A stretch of 64,000 bases of DNA from Actinokineospora terrae (GTDB lineage Bacteria > Actinomycetota > Actinomycetes > Mycobacteriales > Pseudonocardiaceae): assembly GCF_900111175.1 (NCBI RefSeq), contig NZ_FOGI01000002.1, positions 418,022 through 482,021 of the forward strand, given 5' to 3'. This document shows, one piece after another, positions 18,377 to 27,419 of the stretch (its first letter is position 1; each line of letters opens with the position of its first letter). Position numbers and translations under genes: made by a program. The notes under the pieces are model-generated. The model was given only the letters and a program-made list of their open reading frames with translations, ran no database searches and was not told the DNA's origin.

Positions 18377-19489
18377 TCAACCCTTTGGCCCAGTGGCGTG
18401 GATGAGCAGCAGAAGGGCGGCCAGAGCGGGGAAAGTCCAGATGGCCGCGGCGAGGCTGGTGTGGCCGGCCAGCAGGCCGATGAAGGCCGGGGCGGCGAGG
18501 GAGCCTGTGCCGGTGGTGAACATGAGGGTGCCGGAGATGGGGCCGGTGTGGTGGGGGTTGGCGTTGATCGCGGTGGCTAGGAGAGAGGGGATCACGGCGG
18601 CGAGGCTGGCTCCTAGGGCTATGGCGCCGATGACCGACAGGGTGGTGCCTGCGTTGAGGGCCAGGGTTGCGCTGGCCAGTACGGCGGCGGTAGCGCACAC
18701 GGTGACGGTTCGGTGAGGGTCTGCGGCGCGTAGGAGGCTGCCGAATGCCAGGCGTCCTAGGAGCATGCCGGCCCAGAAGAGGGCGGACATGTTGGCGGCC
18801 AGTGCTTTCCCCGCGCCCACTACGTCCGCGAAGTAGGTGGCGGACCAGTAGGCGAAGCCCCATTCGAGGGCTGCGGCGAGGAATACGGTGGCGATGGACC
18901 TGTCGAGCACCACGCGCCAACCGGGAGCGGGTTTGGACTCGGTCGGTTCAAGGGATCGTGCGGCGAGTAAGAGGACCAGCAGCACCAAGGCGGACGTGAG
19001 TTGGTACATCGGTTTCCACGCGCCGGTCCACGCGATCACCGCGCCCGCGAACAGCGGGGCCAGCAGGGCGCCGAGTCCGAACGAGACGTTGAGCAGGGAG
19101 AGCGCGGCGGCTCGGTGGTCTGCCGTCAGGTCCGCGATGCCCGCGTTGACCAACGTCGTCAACACTCCCCCGGCGACCCCGGTCACCCCGACGACCACCA
19201 GCAGCAGCGGCAACGAGGACACCAGCGACGTCAAGTACAGCAACGGGAGCAGCGCGCCCACACTCGCCAGCACCAGCGTCCTGAGCGTGAACCTCCCGAA
19301 CACCCAGGCCGCCACCAACGAGCCCGTCAGAAACCCCGCCGACGACACCGTGAACACGGTCCCGCCCGACGAGTACCCCAGGTCGAGCTCCTCGGTGACC
19401 AGCGGCAGCGCCGGTCCGAGCAGCGTGGAGGTGAACGCCCACAGGAAGGCGCCCGCGTGCAGCGTGGCGATCGAACTCCGAACGGACAA
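18377..19489 (-). CDS. MFS transporter, sugar/fucose-permease type
   Basis: A 12-helix major facilitator permease of about 370 residues, starting with a helix containing AGAFLWAFTSTLLGPALP. The position of the short GRFTLRTL loop after helix 2 and the overall layout resemble the FucP/NarK-like sugar and metabolite permeases. TTG 19489 is preferred because GAGGGAG lies six bases upstream and it leaves 28 bp to the DeoR gene; the frame stays open to 19564 inside deoR. As second gene of a DeoR-regulator operon it most likely imports a sugar or sugar-derived compound (inference). Confidence 0.82.
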   Translation of the reverse strand: MSVRSSIATLHAGAFLWAFTSTLLGPALPLVTEELDLGYSSGGTVFTVSSAGFLTGSLVAAWVFGRFTLRTLVLASVGALLPLLYLTSLVSSLPLLLVVVGVTGVAGGVLTTLVNAGIADLTADHRAAALSLLNVSFGLGALLAPLFAGAVIAWTGAWKPMYQLTSALVLLVLLLAARSLEPTESKPAPGWRVVLDRSIATVFLAAALEWGFAYWSATYFADVVGAGKALAANMSALFWAGMLLGRLAFGSLLRAADPHRTVTVCATAAVLASATLALNAGTTLSVIGAIALGASLAAVIPSLLATAINANPHHTGPISGTLMFTTGTGSLAAPAFIGLLAGHTSLAAAIWTFPALAALLLLIHATGPKG

Positions 19490-19517
19490 CGCGGGCTCCC
19501 TCGCTCCGGCGCGGGAC

Positions 19518-20288
19518 TCACGCGCGGTGGACCTGCACCCCCGCCTCGCGAATCCGCGCGACATCCGCCTCCGGCGCGGCCACGTCGGTCACGAGGACGT
19601 CGACCTCCTCGATCCCGCAGACCACCGCCAGCGCGGTCCTGGTGAACTTGGCGGCCTCGGCCACCAGCACGACCCGCCGGGCGGATCGCACCGCTGCTCG
19701 CTTGACGGCGGCGTCCTCGACGTCGTGCGCGGTGACGCCGTCGTGCGGCGAGAGCCCGCAACAGGTCACCACGGCGGTGTCGAAGCGCAACGCCGAGACG
19801 CTGGACTCGGTGAGCGAGCCGACGAGCGACCCCTCGCCGAACCGCGCGTTCCCGCCGGGCAGCAGCAGGTGCACCGACGAGTTGACCGACAACGCGACCG
19901 CGACGCGCAACGACAGCGGCATCGCGGTCAGCCGGCGTCCGGCGAGCGCGTGGGCGACGGCGAGACCGGTCGTCCCGCTGTCGACGACCACCGCCTCGCC
20001 GTCGCGGATCAGGCCCGCCGTCAGGACCCCGATGCGGTGTTTCGCCTGCGCCGACTCGACTTCCCGCATCGCGAACGGCATGTCCTCGCCGTGCGCGAGC
20101 AGGCTGACCGCGCCGCCCTGGATCCGGCGCAGGGTGCCCTGCTCCGCCAACAGGTCCAGATCGCGGCGGATCGTGACCTCGGAGGTGCCCAGTCGCGCGG
20201 CGAGCTCCGAGACCTGCACCCGACCGTCCTGCCGGAGCCGGTCGAGGATGTCCTCGTGTCTCGTCTTCGCAGCCACCCCACCGAACAT
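19518..20288 (-). CDS. DeoR/GlpR family transcriptional regulator
   Basis: A 256-residue sugar-phosphate-responsive repressor. The N-terminal DeoR HTH (about 10-60) shows VSELAARLGTSEVTIRRDLDLL followed by LRRIQGGA. The C-terminal sugar-phosphate isomerase-like domain has the conserved DSGTTG (about 100), the LPGG region and DxxxVKRAAV. ATG 20288 is used; a GTG twelve bases further on is an alternative. It is divergent from the M20 peptidase gene with 64 bp between starts, and probably controls the downstream MFS gene and perhaps the peptidase. Confidence 0.9.
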   Translation of the reverse strand: MFGGVAAKTRHEDILDRLRQDGRVQVSELAARLGTSEVTIRRDLDLLAEQGTLRRIQGGAVSLLAHGEDMPFAMREVESAQAKHRIGVLTAGLIRDGEAVVVDSGTTGLAVAHALAGRRLTAMPLSLRVAVALSVNSSVHLLLPGGNARFGEGSLVGSLTESSVSALRFDTAVVTCCGLSPHDGVTAHDVEDAAVKRAAVRSARRVVLVAEAAKFTRTALAVVCGIEEVDVLVTDVAAPEADVARIREAGVQVHRA

Positions 20289-20295
20289 ACATAGT

Positions 20296-20314
20296 CGGCT
20301 TTCGTTCGTAAACA
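20296..20314. promoter_or_regulatory. Candidate DeoR site between divergent starts
   Basis: The 64-bp gap between deoR and the M20 peptidase contains GGCTTTCGTTCGTAAAC, with two CGTTCG/CGTA-type half repeats and an AT content well above the local average. DeoR-family proteins often bind TTTCG-like repeats. Assignment as operator is inference from position and composition. Confidence 0.3.
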
Positions 20315-20352
20315 CCTACCGCACATCGGCCGGACGCGCGCGAGGATGGGGC

Positions 20353-21438
20353 ATGGACATGGACGGGTTCCTCGCGTCGGCGGAAGAATTGTTGGCCATC
20401 CAGTCGACGGCGGATCGAGGCGACGACCTCGCCGGGGCGTTGGAGTTCGTGCTCGACGTCGTGGGGCCGGGGTTCACCGTGGATCGGTTCGAGTCCGGCG
20501 GAAGGCCCAGCGCACTGGTGTACCGGGGTGAGCGGCGGCACTTCAGGGTGATCCTCAACGGGCACCTGGACGTGGTCCCGGCGACACCGGAGCAGTTCCG
20601 GCCGAGGCGGGAAGGTGACCGGTTGTACGCGCGTGGGGCGCAGGACATGAAGCTGTCGGCGCTGGTGCAGGCGATGGCCTTCCGCGACGCGGCGAGCCAG
20701 GTGCCGGTGGCGTTGCAGCTGGTCACCGACGAGGAGATCGGCGGGCACGACGGCACGGCGCACCAGCTCGCGCAGGGGGTGACCAGCGATTTCGTGGTGA
20801 TCGGCGAGTACAGCGGGCTGCGGATGGTGGTCGAGTCGAAGGGCCTGCTCACCGCGCGGGTGCGCGCCACCGGGCTGGCCGCGCACAGCGCGTACCAGTG
20901 GCTGGGCGACAACGCGGTGCTGAAGCTGATGCGCGCGGTGGACGGGATCCTGGCGTCCTACCCGGTCGCGACCGAAGAGGTGTGGCGCACCACGGTTAAC
21001 GTCGCCCGGATCGAGACCGGGCCAGGGGCGGTCAACCAGGTCCCGGCAGAGGCAACGGCGTGGCTGGACATCCGCTTCACCCCCGGCGACCGCGATTTCG
21101 CCGACCGCGCACCAGCCGAGGTCGCAGCCCACCTGACCGCGCTGTGTCCCCCTGGCGTCACCGTCGAGGTCGACCGCGTGGAGCCACCCCATCACGCCGA
21201 CCCGGACAGCCCTGACGTGACAGCCCTGCGCCGCGCCGCCCAGAACCAGGGCTACACCAGCGACTTCCTCCGCAAACACGGCGCCGCCGACGCCCGCTTC
21301 TACCACCAGCGCGGCACCGACGCCGTCATCTTCGGCATCGGCGGCGACGGCCAGCACGGCCCTAGCGAATACGCCGACCTCACCACCGTCGAGCCGTACT
21401 ACCGCGCCCTCGTCGAGTTCCTCACCGACCTGCGGTGA
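20353..21438 (+). CDS. M20 family metallopeptidase/deacylase
   Basis: A 361-residue ArgE/DapE/ACY1-type dinuclear zinc hydrolase. It shows NGHLDVVP (about 75), the bridging Asp in GAQDMKLSA (about 97), the catalytic DEEIGG (about 130) and a final zinc-ligand His near GQHGPSEYAD. Members cleave acyl groups or dipeptides from amino acids. ATG 20353 follows GGATGGGGC; a second ATG two codons on is possible. It faces the DeoR-MFS operon and converges on the serine protease gene, with a strong hairpin between them. Confidence 0.9.
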   Translation: MDMDGFLASAEELLAIQSTADRGDDLAGALEFVLDVVGPGFTVDRFESGGRPSALVYRGERRHFRVILNGHLDVVPATPEQFRPRREGDRLYARGAQDMKLSALVQAMAFRDAASQVPVALQLVTDEEIGGHDGTAHQLAQGVTSDFVVIGEYSGLRMVVESKGLLTARVRATGLAAHSAYQWLGDNAVLKLMRAVDGILASYPVATEEVWRTTVNVARIETGPGAVNQVPAEATAWLDIRFTPGDRDFADRAPAEVAAHLTALCPPGVTVEVDRVEPPHHADPDSPDVTALRRAAQNQGYTSDFLRKHGAADARFYHQRGTDAVIFGIGGDGQHGPSEYADLTTVEPYYRALVEFLTDLR

Positions 21439-21445
21439 GCGCGGA

Positions 21446-21477
21446 CCTGCCGCCACACGGGTGGGTGTGGCGGCAGG
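21446..21477. terminator. Bidirectional terminator hairpin
   Basis: CCTGCCGCCACA and its exact complement form a 12-bp stem with an 8-base loop, between the convergent stops of the M20 peptidase (+) and the serine protease (-). Confidence 0.75.
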
Positions 21478-21500
21478 CTCACCAGCGGATCAGCCCCGGA

Positions 21501-23255
21501 TCACAGGGTGACCGTCCACGCGTCGAGCACCCCGGTGTCGCCGGAGCCGTTGTCGCCGATGCGGAGGGTCCACTTGCCGCTGGCGTTCTCGTTGACGTTA
21601 GGCACCGAGAACGTCTTCGGGTTGGGGAACGCGGTGCACTGGAAGCCGCCGTAGCGCTGCAGCGAGTACCAGGTGCCCGACGGGCCCACCAGGTTGATGT
21701 TCAGGTCCTGCTGACAGGTGTGTGTAGCAGCGACGGTGACCTTCACGGTCGTGGCAGCCCTGCCGGAAACCGTTGAAGTCAACGGGCTGACGACCGTCTG
21801 GTAGTCGCGGATCTGGTAGTCGTTGTCGCTGCGGACAGTGCGACCGCCGCCGGTGTCACCTGGGTTGGTGCGGGCTTGCACCGCCGCGCTGGCCGGTGAG
21901 GCGTTCCCCGCCGCGTCCGTCGCCTTCACAGTGAAGGTGTACGCGGTGTCTGGAGTCAGGTTGCTGACCGTCGCGGTAGTGCTGGCGCCAGAGGCAACGA
22001 CAGTGGACCCGTTGTAGACGTTGTAGCCGGTGACGCCAACGTTGTCGGTAGCGGCGTCCCACGCCAAGGTCACGCTGTTGCTCGTCGTGGCGGTCGCGCG
22101 TGGGTTGCCCGGTGCGGTCGGTGCCTGCGTGTCACCGCCACCGCCCCCGGTGACCAGGGTGAGGCTCCACTTGCGCAGGGCTTCGTTCACCGGCTGGAAG
22201 ATGGACTGGTCCTTGGCCCCACCGGGGCTGCACGAGGAGGCACCGCCGGAGTGCAGGCCGACGGCCTTGTCGCCCGCCAGCCACGCGCCGCCGGAGTCGC
22301 CACCGAGCGAGCACGCGGTCGTGGTGGCCAACCCCTCGATGACCACGCTCCCGTAGCTGATGGTCTGGTTGACGGCGGTGACCTCACCGCACTGCCACTT
22401 CGACGTGTTGCCGGAGTGGCACACCGCCTGCCCGACGATCGGCTCTACCGACCCGGACACGGTGACAGCGCTACTCCCCCAGGTATTGACCGCGGCCGAC
22501 AGGTTCCAACCGGACTCGGTTACGGCAACGACGCCCATGTCACCTTCGCGGGCATTGACGGTCCGCGAACCGCCGACGTTGGACGTACCGATCCGGTTCT
22601 GGCTGCCGCTCTGGCCATAGGCGGCCTGGTTGGCGTCGTTGGTGCAGTGCCCGGCGGTCAGGAAGTGCTTGCCACCGGAGGAATCCGTCGCCGGGAAGCC
22701 GACCGAGCAGTTGGACTCGCTGCCCGGCCACCACGGGTTGCCCGGTTGGACGGTCCTGGCCTGCTGCACGGGCGACGAGGTCGTCGCCACGACCCGGACC
22801 CCGTCCAGCGCCGGGAACGCCCGGGAGGTGCGCGTCCGGTCGACGCGGACCTCCACCTCGTTGGTCCGCGGGTCGATGCCCCACCCGGTGACCCCGGGGA
22901 ACGCGTGCTGGGCGACGGACTGGACGAGCTTGTCGAGGGTGGCCTGGTCGCGTCGCACCAGGACGGGCGCGGCACCGAGGTCACGTACGGCGGCAGCGGT
23001 GGCCTCGTCGGTCACGGCGACTTTGAGCCCACCGTCGAGCCAGTACCCAGCGGTACCGGTGCGCGGTAGGGCAGCCACGATCTGTTGGGCCTGCGCCTGG
23101 ACGGCGAGCCTGTCTTGCGCCTCGGACCGGCTGATGCCCAGATCGCGGCTAAGAGCGTCCGCGACGGGGTCTTCCTGGCTGCCTCCGTAGGCGTATCCGG
23201 CACTCACGGATAGGGTCAGCGCGCACGCCAACCAGAGGGCTGTTCGGTATCGCAT
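21501..23255 (-). CDS. Secreted streptogrisin-type serine protease with FN3 and P domains
   Basis: A 584-residue secreted protease. A signal peptide (MRYRTALWLACALTLSVSAG) leads into a prodomain of about 150 residues of the alpha-lytic protease type. The chymotrypsin-fold S1 domain has catalytic His in TAGHC (about 200), Asp in the EGDMGVV region and Ser in GGDSGGAW (about 319), with paired cysteines. A Gly linker precedes one fibronectin type III domain (about 380-465) and a C-terminal proprotein-convertase P-domain (about 475-584). ATG 23255 has GGAG six bases upstream. It is expressed divergently from the LAL regulator 134 bp away. FN3 and P domains suggest binding to a polymeric substrate and stabilisation. 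Confidence 0.93.
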   Translation of the reverse strand: MRYRTALWLACALTLSVSAGYAYGGSQEDPVADALSRDLGISRSEAQDRLAVQAQAQQIVAALPRTGTAGYWLDGGLKVAVTDEATAAAVRDLGAAPVLVRRDQATLDKLVQSVAQHAFPGVTGWGIDPRTNEVEVRVDRTRTSRAFPALDGVRVVATTSSPVQQARTVQPGNPWWPGSESNCSVGFPATDSSGGKHFLTAGHCTNDANQAAYGQSGSQNRIGTSNVGGSRTVNAREGDMGVVAVTESGWNLSAAVNTWGSSAVTVSGSVEPIVGQAVCHSGNTSKWQCGEVTAVNQTISYGSVVIEGLATTTACSLGGDSGGAWLAGDKAVGLHSGGASSCSPGGAKDQSIFQPVNEALRKWSLTLVTGGGGGDTQAPTAPGNPRATATTSNSVTLAWDAATDNVGVTGYNVYNGSTVVASGASTTATVSNLTPDTAYTFTVKATDAAGNASPASAAVQARTNPGDTGGGRTVRSDNDYQIRDYQTVVSPLTSTVSGRAATTVKVTVAATHTCQQDLNINLVGPSGTWYSLQRYGGFQCTAFPNPKTFSVPNVNENASGKWTLRIGDNGSGDTGVLDAWTVTL

Positions 23256-23388
23256 GTTCAACTCCGTCGGAGTCGGTTGCAGGGTGTCGTCGAAGCTAGG
23301 GACGGCCGCGCGGGCCCGAAATGGGGGAAACCCCTCGTCCGGTGGGTTCCCGCTGGTGAGCGCCGGGCGGGCGGCCCAAGATGGGCTG

Positions 23389-25920
23389 ATGCCCCTCGTC
23401 GGTGTCCGGCCCGCAGACCACGACCGCCCCCGGTTGCTGCTGTACGGACCGGCGGGCATCGGCAAGACCGCGCTGGCCACGGCCCTGGCCGAACGCGCGG
23501 ACCAGTCGATCGTGATCGCGCCGCAGCCCGCCGACGCGGACGTACCCGGTGCCGGGCTCGCGGAACTGCGGGCGGCGGCGGGCCTGTCGTGGCTGCCCGC
23601 CGCGGACGGCCTGCCCGGGCGGACGATCGCTGTGGAGACCGTGCGGGCGCTGTCCGGCGTGCTGGTCGTGGACAACGCGCAGTGGCTGGACCAGGTGAGC
23701 GCCGAACTGATCGGGTTCGCGATACGGCACGCAGAGCGGCTACGGGTGATCGTGGCCGAACGCACCCACCGGCGCCCGGTGCGCGGTGTGGCTATCTGCG
23801 GTGAAGAGGCGGTACGCGGCCCGGTGGCGCCGTTGAGTCCGGACGATGTCGCGGAGTTGCTGGCGCACAACGGGTTCCGCTACCGGTGGGCGGGGCGCGT
23901 GCACGCACTCAGTGGCGGTAATCCCGGCCTGGCGTTGGAGTACGGCGCCGCGCTCGCGGGGCGGGGGCCAGTGGCGGCGGTACCGCTACCTGACGCGGTT
24001 CGACACGCGGTCGGTAGGCGGCTGGACGAGCTGGATCCGGCGGTGCTGCGAACGCTGCGGCTGGCTGCGTTGGCCGAGCACCCCACTCTGGCAACCTTGC
24101 ACCGTGCGGGTGGGGTAGAGCTGGCCGACGTCGAGGATCTCGTAGTGGTCGACGAACTCGACAGTGTCTCGTTCACGGCCGACGCGGTGTCGGCGACCCT
24201 GGCCGCGGACATCCCTTACGCGCAGCGCCTGGCGTTGCACGAGGACCTGGCGCGCGCCGTAGACGATCCGGTGGAGCAGATCCGCCACCGCGCGTTGGCC
24301 GCGACCGCGCCGGACGCGGAGTTGGCCGACGCGGCCGAGCAGGCAGCGGGGGTCGTGCGCGATCAGGGCAACCGCCGTCGTGCCGCCGAGTTGTGCCTGC
24401 TCGCCGCGCAGCGGACCCCACCGACCGACGAGGACACCCTGGTGCGGCGCGCGGGTGACGCGGCGGTCGACGCGGGTCACTCCGGTCTCGCCGAACGCGC
24501 CTGGAACGCGGCGCGGCTGGTGCTAGAGCGCAGCACCGACGTTCGGCAACGGTTCCGCGTGCGGCTCGCCCTCGCGGACTCGGCGGGTCAGGCCATGACC
24601 GATGTGGACGACCAACTGGCGGCGGCGCTGGCCGACGCGGGCAACGATCCGGACCTGCTGGCCGCGGTTCGACTGTGGGAGGCGGTACGCGCCAACATCT
24701 CCGGTGACCCTGTCGCCGCGCGTGAGCTGGCACGGCAGGCGGCAGACCTGACTGTGCACGACACAGCTGTGCGCGCGCGGGCTCTGACCGTGTGTGCCCG
24801 CATGGAACGCGTGTTGGGCCTGCCCGACACCGGTGCGCTGGACGAGGCGCTCGCGATCGGTGGCGCGGGGATCGACGTGCACGACACCCCGGAGTACCTG
24901 GCCGTGCGGCACGCGGTGTTCGATGACCGGCTCACGACGGCGCGCTCACGGCTGCTCGTGCTGCTCCCCGCGGCGCAGCGGTCGGGCGCGGTCGACGACG
25001 TAGTGGACGTGCTGAGGTCGTTGGCCGAGGTCGAGGGCCGCGCAGGTCGATGCGGGCACGCGTTGTCTTACGCCCGTCGCGGACTAGAGCTGACCGCGTC
25101 GGCTGGTCTCTCACCTGGTCCTGCCTGGTACACGGCGGCGGTAGCGGAAACGGTGGGAGGCACGTTCGAGCGGGCCGTCGCCTACGCGCGCCGCGGCGCG
25201 GTCGCCTCCGAACAGGAACAAGACCACGTCTACCTGTCGCGGTGCCTGCACGCGCTCGGGGTGGTCCGGCTGGTCACGGCGGCGTCCCAGGATGCGGTCA
25301 GCGTGCTGAGCCAGGTGCGTGATCTGGAGCACGCGCAGCGCGTCGGCGACCCGTCGATCCTGCGCTGGCACGCCGACCTGGCCGAGGGGTTGATCGCCGT
25401 CGGCGACCCGGCCGCCGAGGACCTGCTGGCCACGACCAGGGCCAGGGCGCTCGACCTCGGCCGTGATGGCGTGCTGGCGATGCTGGACCGGTCGACCGCG
25501 ATCGGCGAGGGCTCGGCGACGCAGCTGCGGTCGGTCGCGGGGCGGTTCACCGCGCTCGGGCTGCCGGTGGAGGCCGGGCGGACGCTGCTCGCGCTGGCCG
25601 GGGTGCAGCGTCGGGCCAGGCGGCGCGGCGCGGCCCGATCGGTGCTGGTGGAGGCCGCGGAGCTGTTCGACCGGCTGGCCGCCCCACCCTGGTCGGCGCT
25701 GGCCGAGCAGCAGCTGCAGCACCTGGAACCGCTGGCGGGCGACCTGACCAGGACCGAGGTGCGGCTGGCGGAGCTGGTGCACGCGGGGGCCACCAACCAG
25801 CAGGCGGCGACCGCGCTGTCGGTGAGCGTGAAGACCGTCGAGGCGACGCTGACCCGGGTGTACCGGAAACTGGGTGTGCACTCCCGGGCACAGCTGGTGG
25901 CGCGGCTGGCCCAGCGGTAA
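23389..25920 (+). CDS. LAL-type LuxR transcriptional regulator
   Basis: An 843-residue large ATP-binding LuxR regulator (STAND/MalT-like). Walker A GPAGIGKTAL is near residue 20, the Walker B-like LVVDNAQWL about 100. A long helical, TPR-like middle follows, and the LuxR HTH occupies the last 60 residues (LVHAGATNQQAATALSVSVKTVE). ATG 23389 is chosen because the upstream extension of the frame is intergenic in character. It is divergent from the secreted protease, a natural candidate target. It ends 50 bp before the glutaminase gene on the same strand. Confidence 0.9.
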   Translation: MPLVGVRPADHDRPRLLLYGPAGIGKTALATALAERADQSIVIAPQPADADVPGAGLAELRAAAGLSWLPAADGLPGRTIAVETVRALSGVLVVDNAQWLDQVSAELIGFAIRHAERLRVIVAERTHRRPVRGVAICGEEAVRGPVAPLSPDDVAELLAHNGFRYRWAGRVHALSGGNPGLALEYGAALAGRGPVAAVPLPDAVRHAVGRRLDELDPAVLRTLRLAALAEHPTLATLHRAGGVELADVEDLVVVDELDSVSFTADAVSATLAADIPYAQRLALHEDLARAVDDPVEQIRHRALAATAPDAELADAAEQAAGVVRDQGNRRRAAELCLLAAQRTPPTDEDTLVRRAGDAAVDAGHSGLAERAWNAARLVLERSTDVRQRFRVRLALADSAGQAMTDVDDQLAAALADAGNDPDLLAAVRLWEAVRANISGDPVAARELARQAADLTVHDTAVRARALTVCARMERVLGLPDTGALDEALAIGGAGIDVHDTPEYLAVRHAVFDDRLTTARSRLLVLLPAAQRSGAVDDVVDVLRSLAEVEGRAGRCGHALSYARRGLELTASAGLSPGPAWYTAAVAETVGGTFERAVAYARRGAVASEQEQDHVYLSRCLHALGVVRLVTAASQDAVSVLSQVRDLEHAQRVGDPSILRWHADLAEGLIAVGDPAAEDLLATTRARALDLGRDGVLAMLDRSTAIGEGSATQLRSVAGRFTALGLPVEAGRTLLALAGVQRRARRRGAARSVLVEAAELFDRLAAPPWSALAEQQLQHLEPLAGDLTRTEVRLAELVHAGATNQQAATALSVSVKTVEATLTRVYRKLGVHSRAQLVARLAQR

Positions 25921-25970
25921 GGGTTTTCCCTCATTGGTCCGCGCCCACCCGGCAGGCCAGTCTCTCGACC

Positions 25971-26876
25971 GTGGAGCTAAACGATGTACTGGCCGAGGTC
26001 CGCGCGACGGTCGGCACGGTCACGACCGGTGTGGTGACCTCGGCGATCCCGGCGCTGGCCAGGGTCGACCCGCACCGGTTCGGGATGGCCTTCGCGGGCG
26101 TGGACGGCGAGGTGGTCGGCGTCGGCGACTGGGACGAGGCGTTCTCGGTGCAGAGCGTGTCGAAGGTGTTCAGCCTGGCCCTGGTGCTCGCCCACGACGG
26201 TGAGGCGCTGTGGACCCGGGTCCGGCGCCAGCCCTCGGTGCACCGGTTCAACTCGCTGTCCGAACTCGACGGCGACTGCGGGATCCCGCGCAACCCGTTC
26301 GTCAACGCCGGGGCGCTGGTGGTCACCGACCGGCTGCTGGGCATCACCGGCCACGCGAAGGAGTCGGTGCTCGCCCTGCTGCTCACCGAGTCCGGCGGCG
26401 GCCCGTACGTCGACCACGCGGTGGCCGCCGACGAACAGGCCCACAACCACCGCAACAGCGCGATCGCGCACCTCATCGCCGACCACGGCAACCTGCACCA
26501 CCCGGTCGAGGACGTGCTGGCGCACTACACGGGGCACTGCGCGATCGCGGCCACCTGCGGACAGCTCGCCACCGCCGCCCTGTTCCTCGCCCGCGGCGGC
26601 ATCCGCGCCAACGGCGAACGCCTGCTCTCGGCCGCCGACACCACCCGCCTCAACGCCACCCTGCTGACCTGCGGCACCTACGACGCCGCGGGCGACTTCG
26701 CCTACTCCGTGGGCCTTCCCGCCAAGAGCGGCATCGGCGGCGGCATCCTCGCCGTCATCCCCGGCCGCGGCATCCTCTGCGCCTGGGGCCCCGCCCTCGA
26801 CACCCACGGCAACTCCGTCGCCGCCACCCTGGCGCTGTCCACGTTCACCTCGATCACCGGTTGGTCCATCTTCTAG
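25971..26876 (+). CDS. glsA: Glutaminase
   Basis: A 301-residue serine-dependent glutaminase of usual family length, hydrolysing glutamine to glutamate and ammonia. The beta-lactamase-like nucleophile motif is SVSK (about 61). The conserved NPFVNAGA (about 110), the HNHRNSA segment and the C-terminal KSGIGGGI are all present. The start is GTG 25971. A strong terminator hairpin follows directly, so this gene ends the transcript shared with, or following, the LAL regulator. Cytosolic, no signal peptide. Confidence 0.93.
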   Translation: MELNDVLAEVRATVGTVTTGVVTSAIPALARVDPHRFGMAFAGVDGEVVGVGDWDEAFSVQSVSKVFSLALVLAHDGEALWTRVRRQPSVHRFNSLSELDGDCGIPRNPFVNAGALVVTDRLLGITGHAKESVLALLLTESGGGPYVDHAVAADEQAHNHRNSAIAHLIADHGNLHHPVEDVLAHYTGHCAIAATCGQLATAALFLARGGIRANGERLLSAADTTRLNATLLTCGTYDAAGDFAYSVGLPAKSGIGGGILAVIPGRGILCAWGPALDTHGNSVAATLALSTFTSITGWSIF

Positions 26877-26886
26877 CCCACGACCC

Positions 26887-26922
26887 GGGGGACGCTGCCC
26901 AACGCCCTGGGCAGCGCCCCCC
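26887..26922 (+). terminator. Terminator after glutaminase gene
   Basis: CGCTGCCC and GGGCAGCG pair around an 8-base loop, extended by GGGGG and CCCCC with one bulged A. It lies 11 bp after the glutaminase stop and before the convergent methyltransferase gene. Confidence 0.7.
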
Positions 26923-26934
26923 TTCCCGCGCCCA

Positions 26935-27354
26935 CTACGGCGTCGAGGAGTTCTTGCGCACCAACAGGTAAGCCTGCGCACTGCCCTCGGGCGGCTCGGC
27001 GGCCTTGACCAGCCGGGCGCGCTCACTGAAACCCGCTGCCACGGCGAGATCCGCGACTCGGCTGGTGGGGTGCCAGGGGTGGTCGCGTCGCGCCACCGCC
27101 ACCATCTCGGGTGACAGGTCGATCCCGACGCACTCCAGGCCGAGCCCGGCCAGGTACGCCGTCACCCGACCGGGCCCACAGCCGAGGTCCGCGACCCGCC
27201 CGCCCCCGGTCTCCCGCACGCACTCGGCGAACGCGCCCAGCATCGCGAGGTCGAAGGGCCTGCCGTCCAACTCGTCCCGCAGCAGGTCGGCGTAGTCGGC
27301 GGCCACCAGGTCGTAGGCAGCGCGCGCCTCGGTGAGGAACGGCGGCTCGGTCAT
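26935..27354 (-). CDS. SAM methyltransferase remnant with internal in-frame deletion
   Basis: A 139-residue protein that matches the beginning and end, but not the middle, of a class I SAM-dependent methyltransferase. Residues 1-90 hold an intact motif I (VADLGCGPGRV) and the acidic SAM-ribose strand (VGIDLSPEMV). After HPWHPTSRVAD the sequence passes straight into what looks like the family's C-terminal segment (AGFSERARL...AQAYLLVRK). The expected 60-80 residues with motifs II and III are absent. The frame is preserved, so the gene is still translatable but probably not catalytic. Family members are usually about 200-220 residues. The start is ATG 27354. Confidence 0.7.
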   Translation of the reverse strand: MTEPPFLTEARAAYDLVAADYADLLRDELDGRPFDLAMLGAFAECVRETGGGRVADLGCGPGRVTAYLAGLGLECVGIDLSPEMVAVARRDHPWHPTSRVADLAVAAGFSERARLVKAAEPPEGSAQAYLLVRKNSSTP

Positions 27355-27419
27355 GATCGGAGACTAGTTGCCGCGCACAGGGCGACCGGCCGGAACGAGG
27401 GAGCGGATACCGTGGTGGA

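Noticed and set aside
18377..19564. Longer N-terminus for the MFS permease, starting at 19564
   Set aside because: The extra 25 residues are Arg-rich and lie inside the deoR gene; the TTG at 19489 has a good ribosome-binding site.
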